Positions 10,814 to 21,444 of a stretch of DNA of 64,000 nucleotides are shown here, piece by piece. A program made the position numbers and the translations under genes. Source of the DNA: Piscinibacter defluvii (GTDB taxonomy: Bacteria; Pseudomonadota; Gammaproteobacteria; Burkholderiales; Burkholderiaceae_C); NCBI RefSeq assembly GCF_004011805.1, contig NZ_RCHJ01000013.1, forward strand, positions 186,001-250,000. Direction: 5' to 3'. The notes beneath the pieces are model-generated. The model was not told the DNA's origin, searched no databases, and was given only the letters and a program-made list of their open reading frames with translations. Positions within the stretch are counted from its first letter, which is position 1. Every line of letters starts with the position of its first letter.

Positions 10814-11830
10814 ATGACGATGAACAAGCAGTGGCTGCTGGCCTCGCGCCCGACGGGCGAGGCGAGCGTGGACAACTTCCGCCTCGTCGAGACGCCGGTG
10901 CCGGCGCTGCAGGACGGCCAGGTGCTGGTGCGACACCACTACCTCTCGCTCGACCCCTACATGCGCGGCCGCATGGACGCGAGCAGGAGCTATGCGCAGC
11001 CGCAGCCGCTGGATGCCGTGATGATCGGCGGCACGGTCGGCGAGGTGCTCGAGTCGCGCCACCCGAAGTTCGCCGCCGGCGACCAGGTGGTCGGCATGGG
11101 CGGCTGGCAGCAGTACGGCGTGGTCGACGCGAACCAGCCCGGCGCGCTGCGCAAGGTCGACACCACCCACGTGCCGCTGCCGGCCTACCTCGGCGCGGTC
11201 GGCATGCCGGGGGTCACCGCCTGGTACGGGCTGACGCAGATCTGCCAGCCCAAGGCCGGCCAGACCATCGCGGTGAGTGCCGCCAGCGGCGCGGTGGGCG
11301 GCGTGGTGGGCCAGCTCGCCAAGGTGCGCGGCTGCCGCGCGGTGGGCATCGCCGGCGGGCCGGACAAGTGCCGCTACGTGGTCGAGGAACTGGGCTTCGA
11401 CGCCTGCGTCGACTACAAGGCGCACGGCGACCTGAAGTCGCTCTCGGCCGCACTGAAGGAGGCCGCGCCCGATGGCATCGACGGCTACTTCGAGAACGTC
11501 GGCGGCCTGGTGATGGACGCGGTGATGCTGCGCCTGAACGACTTCGGCCGCATCGCGGTGTGCGGCATGATCAGCAGCTACGACGGGACGCCGGTGCCGA
11601 TGAGCTACCCGGCGCTGATGGTCAAGTCGCGCCTGCTGCTGCAGGGCTTCATCGTCTCCGAGCACATGGAGCTGTGGCCGCAGGCGCTGCAGGAGCTCGG
11701 CGCGCTGGTGGCCGCCGGCCGGCTGAAGTACCGCGAGAGCATCGCGCAGGGCATCGAGGCCGCTCCCGAGGCGTTTCTCGGCCTGCTCAAGGGGCGCAAC
11801 TTCGGCAAGCAGCTGGTGAAGCTGGTGTGA
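10814..11830 (+). CDS. Zinc-independent MDR NADP-dependent oxidoreductase (CurA/LTB4 dehydrogenase-like)
   Basis: Medium-chain dehydrogenase/reductase of 338 residues without the catalytic zinc ligands, of the prostaglandin/leukotriene B4 reductase and CurA type, which reduce activated double bonds of enones or enals with NADPH. Visible markers are DPYMRGRM, GMPGVTAWYGL, the nucleotide-binding AASGAVGGVVGQLAK and YFENVGG. ATG 10814 is preceded by GAGGAA; a second ATG two codons later is also possible. It sits 10 bases after the thioesterase and 2 bases before the AidB-like gene. Its role in the cluster may be to saturate an unsaturated intermediate. Confidence 0.92.
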   Translation: MTMNKQWLLASRPTGEASVDNFRLVETPVPALQDGQVLVRHHYLSLDPYMRGRMDASRSYAQPQPLDAVMIGGTVGEVLESRHPKFAAGDQVVGMGGWQQYGVVDANQPGALRKVDTTHVPLPAYLGAVGMPGVTAWYGLTQICQPKAGQTIAVSAASGAVGGVVGQLAKVRGCRAVGIAGGPDKCRYVVEELGFDACVDYKAHGDLKSLSAALKEAAPDGIDGYFENVGGLVMDAVMLRLNDFGRIAVCGMISSYDGTPVPMSYPALMVKSRLLLQGFIVSEHMELWPQALQELGALVAAGRLKYRESIAQGIEAAPEAFLGLLKGRNFGKQLVKLV

Positions 11831-11832
11831 AC

Positions 11833-13488
11833 ATGACCCACGAGGTCACGAACCAGCCGCGGCCGCTGGTCGACCATGACCTCTACGCCGGCAACCGGCC
11901 GCTGCGCGACGCGCTGGCGTTTCACCTGCCCGGCGCCGACGAGGCGCCGCGCCATGCACTCGGGCAGCTGTTGGGCAGCGCTGCGATGCAGGGGCATGCG
12001 CGCCTGGCCAACGTGCACCCGCCGCGCCTGCGCACGCACGACCGCTTCGGCCACCGCATCGACGAGGTCGAGTTCCACCCGAGCTACCACGCGCTGATGG
12101 CCGCGGCGGTGGGCGCCGGGCTGCACGGCACGCCCTGGGCGCGCGGACCGGGCGCGCATGTCGAGCGCGCCGCGGCCTTCATGCTGTTCACCGAGCTGGA
12201 GCCGTCGATCCTGTGCCCGGTGTCGATGAGCTACGCCGTCACGCCGGCGCTGCGCGCCAACGCCGCGCTGGCGGCCGACTGGTTCCCCAAGCTCGCCAGC
12301 ACCGCCTACGACCCGCGGCTCGTGTCCTTCGCCGACAAGCCCGGCGTCACGATGGGCATGGGAATGACCGAGAAGCAGGGCGGCTCGGACGTGCGCGCCA
12401 ACACCACCCGCGCCGAGTTCGCCGAGGCCACGCCCTGGGGCGACTGCTACCGGCTCACCGGCCACAAGTGGTTCTTCTCCGCGCCGATGTGCGACGCCTT
12501 CCTGGTGCTGGCGCAGGCCGCCGGCGGGCTGAGTTGCTTCTTCCTGCCGCGTGTGCTGCCCGACGGCAGCCGCAACGCGCTGCAGATCCAGCGCCTGAAG
12601 GACAAGCTTGGCAACCACGCCAACGCCAGCTCGGAGGTGGAGTTCCACGGCGCGCTGGCCTGGCGCGTCGGCGACGAAGGCCGCGGTGTGGCACAGATCC
12701 TCGAGATGGGCACGCTGACGCGGCTCGACTGCGCGCTCGGCACGGCCGGGCTGATGCGCCAGGCGCTCTCCCTCGCGCTGAACCACTGCGCGCAGCGCCA
12801 CGCCTTCGGCAAGCTGCTGCTGGCGCAGCCGCTGATGAAGAACGTGCTGGCCGACCTGGCGATCGAGTCCGAGGCGGCCACCGCGCTGGCGCTGCGCCTA
12901 GCGCGGGCGGTCGACCGCCAGGACGATCCGCACGAGGCCGCGCTGCGCCGCGTGCTCACGCCGGTGGCCAAGTTCTGGATCTGCAAGCGCGGCGCCGCCT
13001 TCGCCCAGGAGGCGATGGAATGCCTGGGCGGCAACGGCTACGTCGAGGAGCACGGCGAGGGCACGATGGCGCGCATCTACCGCGAGATGCCGCTCAACTC
13101 CATCTGGGAAGGCGCCGGCAACATCATGGCGCTGGACCTGCTGCGTGCACTGCGCGGCGGCGGCCGCGCGGGCACGGTGGTCGACGCGCTGCGTGCCGAG
13201 CTCGACACCGCACGGGGCGCCCACCCGGCCTGCGACAGCTTCGTCGACGCCCTGCCGCAGCGCATCGACGAGCTGGCCGACGAGCCCTCGGCGCGCCGGC
13301 TGGCACAGCACCTCGCGCTCGCGCTGCAGGCCGTGCTGCTGCACGCCCATGCGACGCCGGCCGTGTTCGAGGCCTTCTGCCGCGCCCGCCTGGGCGGCGC
13401 CGAGGGACTGGTGTTCGGCACGCTGCCGGCCGGCATCGACTTCGACCATCTCATCGACCGGGCGCTGCCCGTGCAAGGACAGGCATGA
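11833..13488 (+). CDS. AidB-like acyl-CoA dehydrogenase family protein
   Basis: FAD-dependent acyl-CoA dehydrogenase homologue of 551 residues, about the size of E. coli AidB (541). The AidB-type motifs HARLANVHPPRLRTHDRFG, CPVSMSYAVTPAL, GMGMTEKQGGSDVRANTT and HKWFFSAPMCDAFLVLAQA are clear, and the helical domain has QRHAFGKLLLAQPLMKNVLADL and ECLGGNGYVEE. AidB-group proteins bind FAD; E. coli AidB has been linked to alkylation resistance, with weak isovaleryl-CoA dehydrogenase activity. Here the setting inside an acyl-CoA gene set argues for a catabolic role. ATG 11833 follows the MDR stop by two bases, and the 3' end overlaps the next start (ATGA). Confidence 0.92.
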   Translation: MTHEVTNQPRPLVDHDLYAGNRPLRDALAFHLPGADEAPRHALGQLLGSAAMQGHARLANVHPPRLRTHDRFGHRIDEVEFHPSYHALMAAAVGAGLHGTPWARGPGAHVERAAAFMLFTELEPSILCPVSMSYAVTPALRANAALAADWFPKLASTAYDPRLVSFADKPGVTMGMGMTEKQGGSDVRANTTRAEFAEATPWGDCYRLTGHKWFFSAPMCDAFLVLAQAAGGLSCFFLPRVLPDGSRNALQIQRLKDKLGNHANASSEVEFHGALAWRVGDEGRGVAQILEMGTLTRLDCALGTAGLMRQALSLALNHCAQRHAFGKLLLAQPLMKNVLADLAIESEAATALALRLARAVDRQDDPHEAALRRVLTPVAKFWICKRGAAFAQEAMECLGGNGYVEEHGEGTMARIYREMPLNSIWEGAGNIMALDLLRALRGGGRAGTVVDALRAELDTARGAHPACDSFVDALPQRIDELADEPSARRLAQHLALALQAVLLHAHATPAVFEAFCRARLGGAEGLVFGTLPAGIDFDHLIDRALPVQGQA

Positions 13489-14393
13489 CGGACTTCAAGG
13501 GCCGCACCGCGGTGATCACCGGCGCGGCGTCGGGTTTCGGGCTGGAGGCGGCGCGGCGCGCGGCGCGCGAGGGCATGAAGGTGGTGCTGGCCGACGTGCA
13601 GCCCGAGCCGCTGGAGCGTGCGGTCGAGGACCTGCGGCGCCTGGGTGCCGAGGCCATCGGCGTGCGGCTGGATGTCTCCAAGGCGGCCGAGGTGGAGGCG
13701 CTGGCCGACACGACACGCGCCACCTTCGGCGTGCCGCACCTGGTGTTCAACAACGCCGGCGTGGCCGCCGGCGGGCTGGTGTGGGAACACAGCGTGCAGG
13801 ACTGGGAGTGGGTGCTGGGCGTCAACCTGATGGGCGTGGTGCACGGCGTGCGCGTGTTCACGCCGATGATGCTGGAGGCCGCGCAGGCCGACCCGCTCTA
13901 CCGCGGCCACATCGTCAACACCGCCTCGATGGCCGGGCTGCTGACCCCGCCCAACATGGGCGTCTACAGCGTCAGCAAGCATGCCGTGGTGGCGCTGACC
14001 GAGACGCTCCACCAGGACCTGGCGCTGGTCACCGACCGCGTGCATGCCGCCGTGCTGTGCCCGTACTTCGTGCCCACCGGCATCCACCGCAGCGAGCGCA
14101 ACCGGCCCGACGCGCTGCGCGCCGGCGCGGCGCCCACGCGCAGCCAGCTCGTCGCCCAGGCGATGAGCGACAAGGCCGTCACCAGCGGCAAGGTGACGGC
14201 CGAGCAGGTGGCGGGCCTGGTGTTCGACGCGCTGCGCGCGAACCGCTTCTACATCTACAGCCACCCGCAGGCGCTGGGCATGGTGCAGACCCGGCTCGAG
14301 GACGTGCTGCAGGGCCGCAACCCGACCGACCCGTTCGCGCAGAAGCCCGAGCTGGGCGAGCAGCTGCGTGCGGCGCTGCGCGCGGCGACCTAA
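13485..14393 (+). CDS. SDR-family oxidoreductase
   Basis: Classical SDR of 302 residues. The cofactor motif TGAASGFG is at residues 12-19, an acidic residue after strand 2 (VLADVQPE) suggests NAD(H), and NNAGVAAGG, the catalytic Ser in NTASMAGLL and YSVSK complete the site. It is about 40 residues longer at the C-terminus than typical SDRs, ending in a segment (YSHPQALGMVQTRLEDVLQG) found in many SDRs of lipid or xenobiotic clusters. The ATG overlaps the AidB-like stop. It is the last gene of the island, and its TAA shares bases with the TAG of the convergent DUF1223 gene. Its substrate is unknown. Confidence 0.9.
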   Translation: MTDFKGRTAVITGAASGFGLEAARRAAREGMKVVLADVQPEPLERAVEDLRRLGAEAIGVRLDVSKAAEVEALADTTRATFGVPHLVFNNAGVAAGGLVWEHSVQDWEWVLGVNLMGVVHGVRVFTPMMLEAAQADPLYRGHIVNTASMAGLLTPPNMGVYSVSKHAVVALTETLHQDLALVTDRVHAAVLCPYFVPTGIHRSERNRPDALRAGAAPTRSQLVAQAMSDKAVTSGKVTAEQVAGLVFDALRANRFYIYSHPQALGMVQTRLEDVLQGRNPTDPFAQKPELGEQLRAALRAAT

Positions 14394-15109
14394 CAGCCGA
14401 TCCGCAGCGCCTGCAGCGGCCGCCCGGTTGCCGCGTCGGTGACCACCAGGCTGACCGCGCGCGGATGGCCCGCCTGTGCCGGCATCGCGGGCGCGAACTG
14501 CAGCGAGGTGGCGCCGCGCCAGGCCGGTACCGGGTGCAGCTCGCGCACCACCGCGTCGTGGCGCAGCGTCTCGCCGCGGTTCTCGCCGGCGGCGACGGCG
14601 CTGCGGTGGCCGTCCTCGGTGACCGCCCACCAGGCTGCCAGCCGCACCGGCGCGCCCGGGCGAGGCATGACGCTGGCGTCGTAGCCGCCGCCCCGTGCCG
14701 CGAGCGTGATGTCCACCAGAGGCCGGCCCGCGATCTCGGTCGGTGCCGGGCGCGCGTGCCAGTCGCGGCTGTCGATGCCCTGCACCACCACCTGCGGCGT
14801 GTAGTTGTACGGCGCGCCATTGACCGCGCGCTGCTCGGCCTGGCGGCGCGTGAACTCGGGCGTTGCGAAGCGGTCGCGCCAGCCCAGCGAATCCCAGTAG
14901 TTGACGTGGAAGGCGAGTGCCACCACGCCGGGCTCGCGCGCCAGGCGCGACAGCCAGCGGTCCGCCGGCGGGCAGGAGCTGCAGCCTTCGGACGTGTAGA
15001 GCTCCACCACCGGCGCGATGCGCTCGCCGCTGCGAGCCTGGCAGGCGGGCGTGTCGGCGAGGGCGAGCGGGCAGGCGGCAAGCAGCAGCAGGGGCAGGGT
15101 GGTCTTCAT
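14390..15109 (-). CDS. DUF1223 family exported thioredoxin-like protein
   Basis: A 239-residue secreted protein: signal peptide MKTTLPLLLLAACPLALA, then a thioredoxin-like domain with ELYTSEGCSSCPPADRWLSRLA, the DUF1223 hallmark, in which a CxxC pair sits where thioredoxins hold their active site. Further family markers are VVALAFHVNYWDSLGWRDRF and TPQVVVQGIDSRDW. Biochemical function is not established; a periplasmic redox role is inferred from the fold. The ATG at 15109 has AAGGG upstream and places the signal peptide at the N-terminus, so it is preferred to a longer in-frame start at 15157. It converges with the upstream SDR gene, the stop codons overlapping at 14390-14393. Confidence 0.88.
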   Translation of the reverse strand: MKTTLPLLLLAACPLALADTPACQARSGERIAPVVELYTSEGCSSCPPADRWLSRLAREPGVVALAFHVNYWDSLGWRDRFATPEFTRRQAEQRAVNGAPYNYTPQVVVQGIDSRDWHARPAPTEIAGRPLVDITLAARGGGYDASVMPRPGAPVRLAAWWAVTEDGHRSAVAAGENRGETLRHDAVVRELHPVPAWRGATSLQFAPAMPAQAGHPRAVSLVVTDAATGRPLQALRIGC

Positions 15110-15167
15110 GGGCCCTTGGTCGTGCGGCGCGGCCGGACCTGACGCCACCGGTGTCACACTGCGCGCG

Positions 15168-16436
15168 ATGACTCACGACGAGATGCTGCCCGGTGCGATG
15201 GTGGTGGGCGCCGGGCCCGCCGGGCTGATGGCGGCCGAGGTGATGGCGCAGGCCGGCCTGCCGGTGGACGTGTTCGACGCGATGCCCTCGGCCGGCCGCA
15301 AGTTCCTGATCGCCGGCAAGGGCGGGCTGAACCTGACGCACGGCGAGCCGCTCGAGCCCTTCCTGTCCCGTTACGGGCGGCGCCGCACTGCCGTCGAACC
15401 CTGGCTGCGCGCCTTCGGCCCCGAGGCCCTGCGCGACTGGGCGCGCGGGCTCGGCGTGGAGACCTTCGTCGGCAGCTCGGGGCGGGTCTTCCCGGTCGAC
15501 CTGAAGGCCGCGCCGCTGCTGCGCGCCTGGCTGCACCGCCTGCGCGCCCAGGGTGTGCGCTTCCACATGCGCCACCGCTGGGCCGGCTGGGCCGAGGCGC
15601 CGGCCGGCGCGCACGCGCTGCGCTTTTCCACGCCGGTCGGCGAGCGTGCGTTCGGCGCGCGTGTGGTGGTGCTCGCGCTCGGCGGGGCGAGCTGGCCGCA
15701 ACTCGGCTCGGACGGCGCCTGGGTGGCACACCTGGCCGAGCGCGGCGTGGCCGTGGCGCCGCTGCAGCCCGCCAACTGCGGCTTCGACGTCGCCGCCTGG
15801 AGCGAGCACCTGAAGACCCGCTTCGCCGGTGCGCCGCTGAAGAACATCGCGCTGCGCTGCAGTGCGCCGGACGGCCGGCCCTTCGCGCAGCGCGGCGAGG
15901 CGGTGCTGACCGCCACCGGGCTCGAGGGCCAGCTGGTCTATGCCGCCTCCGCGCTGCTGCGCGACACGATCGCCGCGCAGGGGCAGGCCGTGGCCACGCT
16001 CGACCTGCTGGCCGACCACAGCGCCGACTGGGTGGCTGCCGAGGTGGCACGGCCGCGCGGCTCGCGATCACTCTCGACCCACTTGAAGACCCGCCTGAAG
16101 CTCGACGGTGCCAAGGCCGCGCTGCTGCACGAGCTGCTGCCGCGCGAAGCTTTCGCCGACCCGGCCGCGCTGGCCGCGGCGATCAAGGCACTGCCGGTCA
16201 CGCTGGTGGCAGCGCGGCCGGTGGCCGAGGCGATCAGCACCGCCGGCGGCGTGGTCTTCGACGCGCTGGACGAGCGGCTGATGCTGCGCGCGCTGCCCGG
16301 CATCTTCTGCGCCGGCGAGATGCTCGACTGGGAAGCGCCCACCGGCGGCTACCTGCTGACGGCGTGTTTCGCCGGCGCGAAGGTGGCCGGCGCGGGCGCG
16401 CTGGCGTACCACAACGCCTCGTCACGAAGCGCCTGA
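15168..16436 (+). CDS. NAD(P)/FAD-dependent flavoprotein (HI0933/BaiN-like, TIGR03862-type)
   Basis: Flavoprotein of 422 residues with an N-terminal FAD-binding motif [19 protein letters not shown] (residues ~8-26), the [17 protein letters not shown] segment typical of the HI0933/BaiN family, and a C-terminal FAD-contact region [21 protein letters not shown] with the terminal helix CFAGAKVAG. It matches the subgroup often labelled TIGR03862, whose reaction is unknown. BaiN relatives reduce steroid double bonds, but that activity should not be transferred here. ATG 15168 lies 58 bases from the divergent DUF1223 start. It stands alone on its strand before tex. Confidence 0.88.
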   Translation: MTHDEMLPGAMVVGAGPAGLMAAEVMAQAGLPVDVFDAMPSAGRKFLIAGKGGLNLTHGEPLEPFLSRYGRRRTAVEPWLRAFGPEALRDWARGLGVETFVGSSGRVFPVDLKAAPLLRAWLHRLRAQGVRFHMRHRWAGWAEAPAGAHALRFSTPVGERAFGARVVVLALGGASWPQLGSDGAWVAHLAERGVAVAPLQPANCGFDVAAWSEHLKTRFAGAPLKNIALRCSAPDGRPFAQRGEAVLTATGLEGQLVYAASALLRDTIAAQGQAVATLDLLADHSADWVAAEVARPRGSRSLSTHLKTRLKLDGAKAALLHELLPREAFADPAALAAAIKALPVTLVAARPVAEAISTAGGVVFDALDERLMLRALPGIFCAGEMLDWEAPTGGYLLTACFAGAKVAGAGALAYHNASSRSA

Positions 16437-16492
16437 CCCCCTGTGGCACACTGCGCCGCTTCGTGATCCGGCCCCCTGCGGGCCCTGCCGAG

Positions 16493-18814
<2,322 letters not shown>

Positions 18815-18823
18815 AAGGAAGCC

Positions 18824-18868
18824 CCCAAGCTCGCTGTCGCTCGCTACCCCCCGAGGGGGCCGCCCGCC
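18824..18868. repeat. Burkholderiales-type GC-rich intergenic repeat element
   Basis: Between tex and the MFS gene lies a run beginning CCCCCAAGCTCGCTGTCGCT and continuing through a CCCCCCGAGGGGG palindrome into a GC-rich inverted segment. From memory, near-identical elements are scattered through intergenic regions of many Burkholderiales chromosomes; that is general knowledge, not a search result. The palindromic part may also end transcription of both converging genes. A degenerate look-alike (GCTCGC..CCCCCGAGGGG) lies inside the 5' end of livG near 630-650. The rest of the 18815-18998 gap shows nothing recognisable. Confidence 0.5.
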
Positions 18869-18998
18869 GGCGGACCGGCAGAGCCGGATCGGCGGCGGGA
18901 AGCTTGGCGTGGCCGTGGCGCTTTCGGTGTCGCGGGTGGCAATGGCCGCCTTGGGGTCTGTTCACACGAGGGCGGCCCCAGCGCCCCCTGAACAGGCC

Positions 18999-20243
18999 CT
19001 AGGAAAACGGAGATGCGCCGCGCGCGGTGCTGGCTTTCACGCCTGCCCGGGCGCGCGCCTGCAGCAGCATCCCGGCCGCGGCGAGCCACAGCAGCGCGGG
19101 GGCGAGATCCGCCCACGTGCCGCCAGCCGAGCGCAGCGCCGTCGCCGTGCCGCTGGCCACCAGCGCCAGCCGGCACAGCGCGGCGCCGGCGAGGCTGGAC
19201 GACAGCGCGCCGCTGAAGCGTCCTTCGCGTCCCACGTGGCCGAGCGCCAGCGCGGCCATGAAGCCGCCAGCGAGCATCCCCGCCCAGGCCATGCCGGCCA
19301 CTGCCTGGGCGGCGGCCAGCAGGGCCAGCGAAGGCGCCGCGGCACCGGCCACGGCGGCCAGGGCGGCCATCAGCGCGGCCGCGGCCACGAGCCGCAGCTC
19401 ACCCAGGCGCGGCGCGAGTTTCATGGCCGGCCACAAGGCCAGGTTGAAGCCGGCCCAGAACACCGGCAGCCACCACGCCAGGGCCTCCGCCGGCACGAAG
19501 CGGCGGTACTGCGCCGCGGCATTGAGGCTGGTGTGCAGCTGGAACGACAGCGCGGCCAGCAGCGCGGCCGCCAGCAGCAGGGTCCCGGGCGTGCCGCCCG
19601 GTGGCGCGGCGGATGCCGGGCTCGAAGCGGCCGTGGCCGTACCCGCGCGCCGGCGCACCTGGCGCTCGGCAGCGGCCAGTGCCAGTGCCGCGGCACACAC
19701 GCCGAGGCTGGCCACGATGAAGGGCAGCCGTGCATCGCGGCCCTTGAGCTCGAGCGAGAGCCAGGGTGCCAGCGCCGCCGCGAGCCCCAGCCCGAGCATC
19801 GCCAGCGCCACCAGGGCCGGCTGGGCCGGTCGCCGCGCGTGCCGGCCGATCAGGTTCATCGGCGGGGCGCGCAGCACCGACGAGCTCAGCGTCCACACCA
19901 GGGTGACGGCGACGAACAGCGCCGGCGAGCCCGCGGGGGCGAGCACCGGCAGCAGCACGAAGGCGCCGGCCGACACCAGCGTGAACCCGACCAGCCACGG
20001 GCCGAGCCGGGCCTGCAGCGCGAGCATGCGGTCGGACGCCACGCCGCACGCATAGTCGGCCAGCACGAACACCAGCTGGTCGAGCATCAGCAGCAGCAGC
20101 ACGGCCGAGGGCGCCAGGCCGGCCTGTGCAGCCAGGGTCGGCAGGAAGACCACGTAGACCGTCCAGCTCAGCGCCAGGGTCCACTGGGCGGCCGCCACGG
20201 TCAGGCCGAGCGGCAGGGGAGGCGGGGAGGCAGCGTCCGTCAT
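18999..20243 (-). CDS. MFS transporter
   Basis: Major facilitator superfamily carrier of 414 residues with about twelve hydrophobic segments of Ala/Leu/Val. The first begins near LGLTVAAAQWTLALSWTVYVV; a cytoplasmic loop around ADYACGVASDRMLALQARLG matches the position of the MFS loop 2-3 motif, and a central loop with RQVRRRAGTAT divides two six-helix halves. The start at 20243 (MTDAASPP) is preferred to 20258, which lies five codons upstream without extra homology. The substrate cannot be assigned. It follows the GDT1-like gene by 38 bases on the same strand and may share its riboswitch-controlled transcript. Confidence 0.85.
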   Translation of the reverse strand: MTDAASPPPLPLGLTVAAAQWTLALSWTVYVVFLPTLAAQAGLAPSAVLLLLMLDQLVFVLADYACGVASDRMLALQARLGPWLVGFTLVSAGAFVLLPVLAPAGSPALFVAVTLVWTLSSSVLRAPPMNLIGRHARRPAQPALVALAMLGLGLAAALAPWLSLELKGRDARLPFIVASLGVCAAALALAAAERQVRRRAGTATAASSPASAAPPGGTPGTLLLAAALLAALSFQLHTSLNAAAQYRRFVPAEALAWWLPVFWAGFNLALWPAMKLAPRLGELRLVAAAALMAALAAVAGAAAPSLALLAAAQAVAGMAWAGMLAGGFMAALALGHVGREGRFSGALSSSLAGAALCRLALVASGTATALRSAGGTWADLAPALLWLAAAGMLLQARARAGVKASTARGASPFS

Positions 20244-20281
20244 GGCCGCGCGCAGCATAGGCCATGGCGTTGCTGCCCGGA

Positions 20282-20854
20282 TCAGAACAGCCGGCCGACG
20301 TTCAGCAGCGTCAGCACGCCCAGCACCGCGAAGATCGCCGCGGCGATCCCGTGCACGAGCTTCATGGACACCTTGCGCGCGATCTTCTCGCCCAGGAACA
20401 CGGCCGGCACGTTGGCCAGCATCATGCCGAAGGTGGTGCCCAGCACCACCGGCACGATGTCGGTGTAGCGCGCGGCCAGCGCCACGGTGGCGATCTGCGT
20501 CTTGTCGCCCATCTCGGCGAGGAAGAAGGCCACCGTGGTGGTGGCGAACACGCCGTGGCGGTGCCGGCGAGCGGCGTCGTCCGCGTCGATCTCGTCGGGG
20601 ATCAGCATCCAGCCGGCCATGCCGAGGAAGGACAGGCCGATCACCCAGCGCAGCAGGTCGGGCCCGAGCAGCTGGGCCACCCAGCCGCCGACCGCGCCGG
20701 CGGCCGCATGGTTGACGATGGTCGCGACGAAGATGCCGAGGATGATGGGCAGCGGGCGGCGGAACGCCGCGGCCAGCACGATGGCGAGCAGCTGGGTCTT
20801 GTCGCCCATCTCACCGAGCGCAACGACGCCGGTGGACACGAAGAAGGCTTCCAC
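20282..20854 (-). CDS. UPF0016/GDT1 (TMEM165)-family manganese exporter-like protein
   Basis: Inner-membrane cation transporter of about 190 residues, six predicted helices in two repeats, each carrying the family signature ExGDKT: VALGEMGDKTQLLAIVLA near the N-terminus and FLAEMGDKTQIATVAL in the second half. Bacterial members such as MneA of Vibrio export Mn2+, and eukaryotic TMEM165/Gdt1 move Mn2+/Ca2+. I chose the GTG at 20854 (MEAFFVSTG), because family proteins start there and GGAGA precedes it; a longer frame to 20980 would translate through the riboswitch. The yybP-ykoY element upstream strongly supports a manganese-detoxification role. Confidence 0.92.
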   Translation of the reverse strand: MEAFFVSTGVVALGEMGDKTQLLAIVLAAAFRRPLPIILGIFVATIVNHAAAGAVGGWVAQLLGPDLLRWVIGLSFLGMAGWMLIPDEIDADDAARRHRHGVFATTTVAFFLAEMGDKTQIATVALAARYTDIVPVVLGTTFGMMLANVPAVFLGEKIARKVSMKLVHGIAAAIFAVLGVLTLLNVGRLF

Positions 20855-20904
20855 GAAAGAGAGTCTCCAGGGCCGGCGGGATTCCGATGACCACACGGCC
20901 CCCC

Positions 20905-21035
20905 CGGCTCGTGCGGAGGCAGTGCGGTCAAAGGTCTTGCCAGGCTGTGGAGCTGCCCGCGCCATGGCCGGAAGGGCCAAGTGTGTTGACGCGGGCCCCT
21001 GCCGGGCGGCAGGGCGGCTACTCCCCGATGACGAA
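20905..21035 (-). promoter_or_regulatory. yybP-ykoY manganese riboswitch
   Basis: Read on the minus strand, the leader upstream of the GDT1-like gene carries the conserved blocks of the yybP-ykoY aptamer in order: GGGGAGTAGC (plus-strand 21017-21026), GCGTCAACACACTTG (near 20978-20992) and GGCAAGACCTTTGACC (about 20927-20942), separated by GC-rich helices. The two L1/L3 blocks that build the Mn2+ site are intact. This class activates genes for Mn2+ exporters when Mn2+ is high. The expression platform should lie between 20904 and the GTG at 20854; no U-tract terminator is evident, so control is probably at translation initiation. A TACACT -10-like hexamer lies just upstream (21044-21049 on the complement). 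Confidence 0.88.
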
Positions 21036-21049
21036 CGGCGCGCAGTGTA

Positions 21050-21412
21050 TCAGCCGGTGCAGACGGCCTCGATGTTGTGCCCGTCCGGATCGAGCACGAA
21101 GGCGGCGTAGTAGCTCGGGCCGTAGTCCGGGCGCAGGCCGGGCCGGCCGTTGTCGCGCCCGCCGTGGGCCAGCGCGGCGGCGTGGAAGGCCTGCACCGCG
21201 GCCGGGTTCGACGCGCGCAGCGCGACGTGCGCGCCCGGCCCGCGTGCGCCCGCATGGGCGTGCAGCCACAGCTGCGGCGCGCCCGCCGGGCCGAAGCCGG
21301 CGTAGCCCTCGCCGCTGGACTCCAGGCGCAGGCCGAGCGGCTCCAGCGCCGCGCGGTAGAAGGGGGTGCTGGCGGCCAGGTCGCTGACCTTCAGGCCGAC
21401 GTGATCGAACAT
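21050..21412 (-). CDS. VOC (glyoxalase/dioxygenase-fold) family protein
   Basis: A 120-residue protein of the vicinal oxygen chelate superfamily with paired beta-alpha-beta-beta-beta modules: MFDHVGLKVSDLAASTPFYRAAL at the N-terminus contributes a His metal ligand, and FVLDPDGHNIEAVCTG at the end supplies the usual DPDGxxxE ligand. Members include small glyoxalase/bleomycin-resistance-like enzymes; the reaction is not predictable. ATG 21412 is chosen because the VOC fold begins there, 32 bases after the AraC gene, suggesting one transcript. Confidence 0.9.
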   Translation of the reverse strand: MFDHVGLKVSDLAASTPFYRAALEPLGLRLESSGEGYAGFGPAGAPQLWLHAHAGARGPGAHVALRASNPAAVQAFHAAALAHGGRDNGRPGLRPDYGPSYYAAFVLDPDGHNIEAVCTG

Positions 21413-21444
21413 GGCTGACTCCTCGTCGAATGGACGAGGCCATG

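Noticed and set aside
20855-20980. Longer N-terminus for the GDT1-like protein reaching to 20980
   Set aside because: The extra residues would be encoded by the riboswitch 3' region and lack homology; a GTG with an upstream GGAGA starts the family sequence at 20854.
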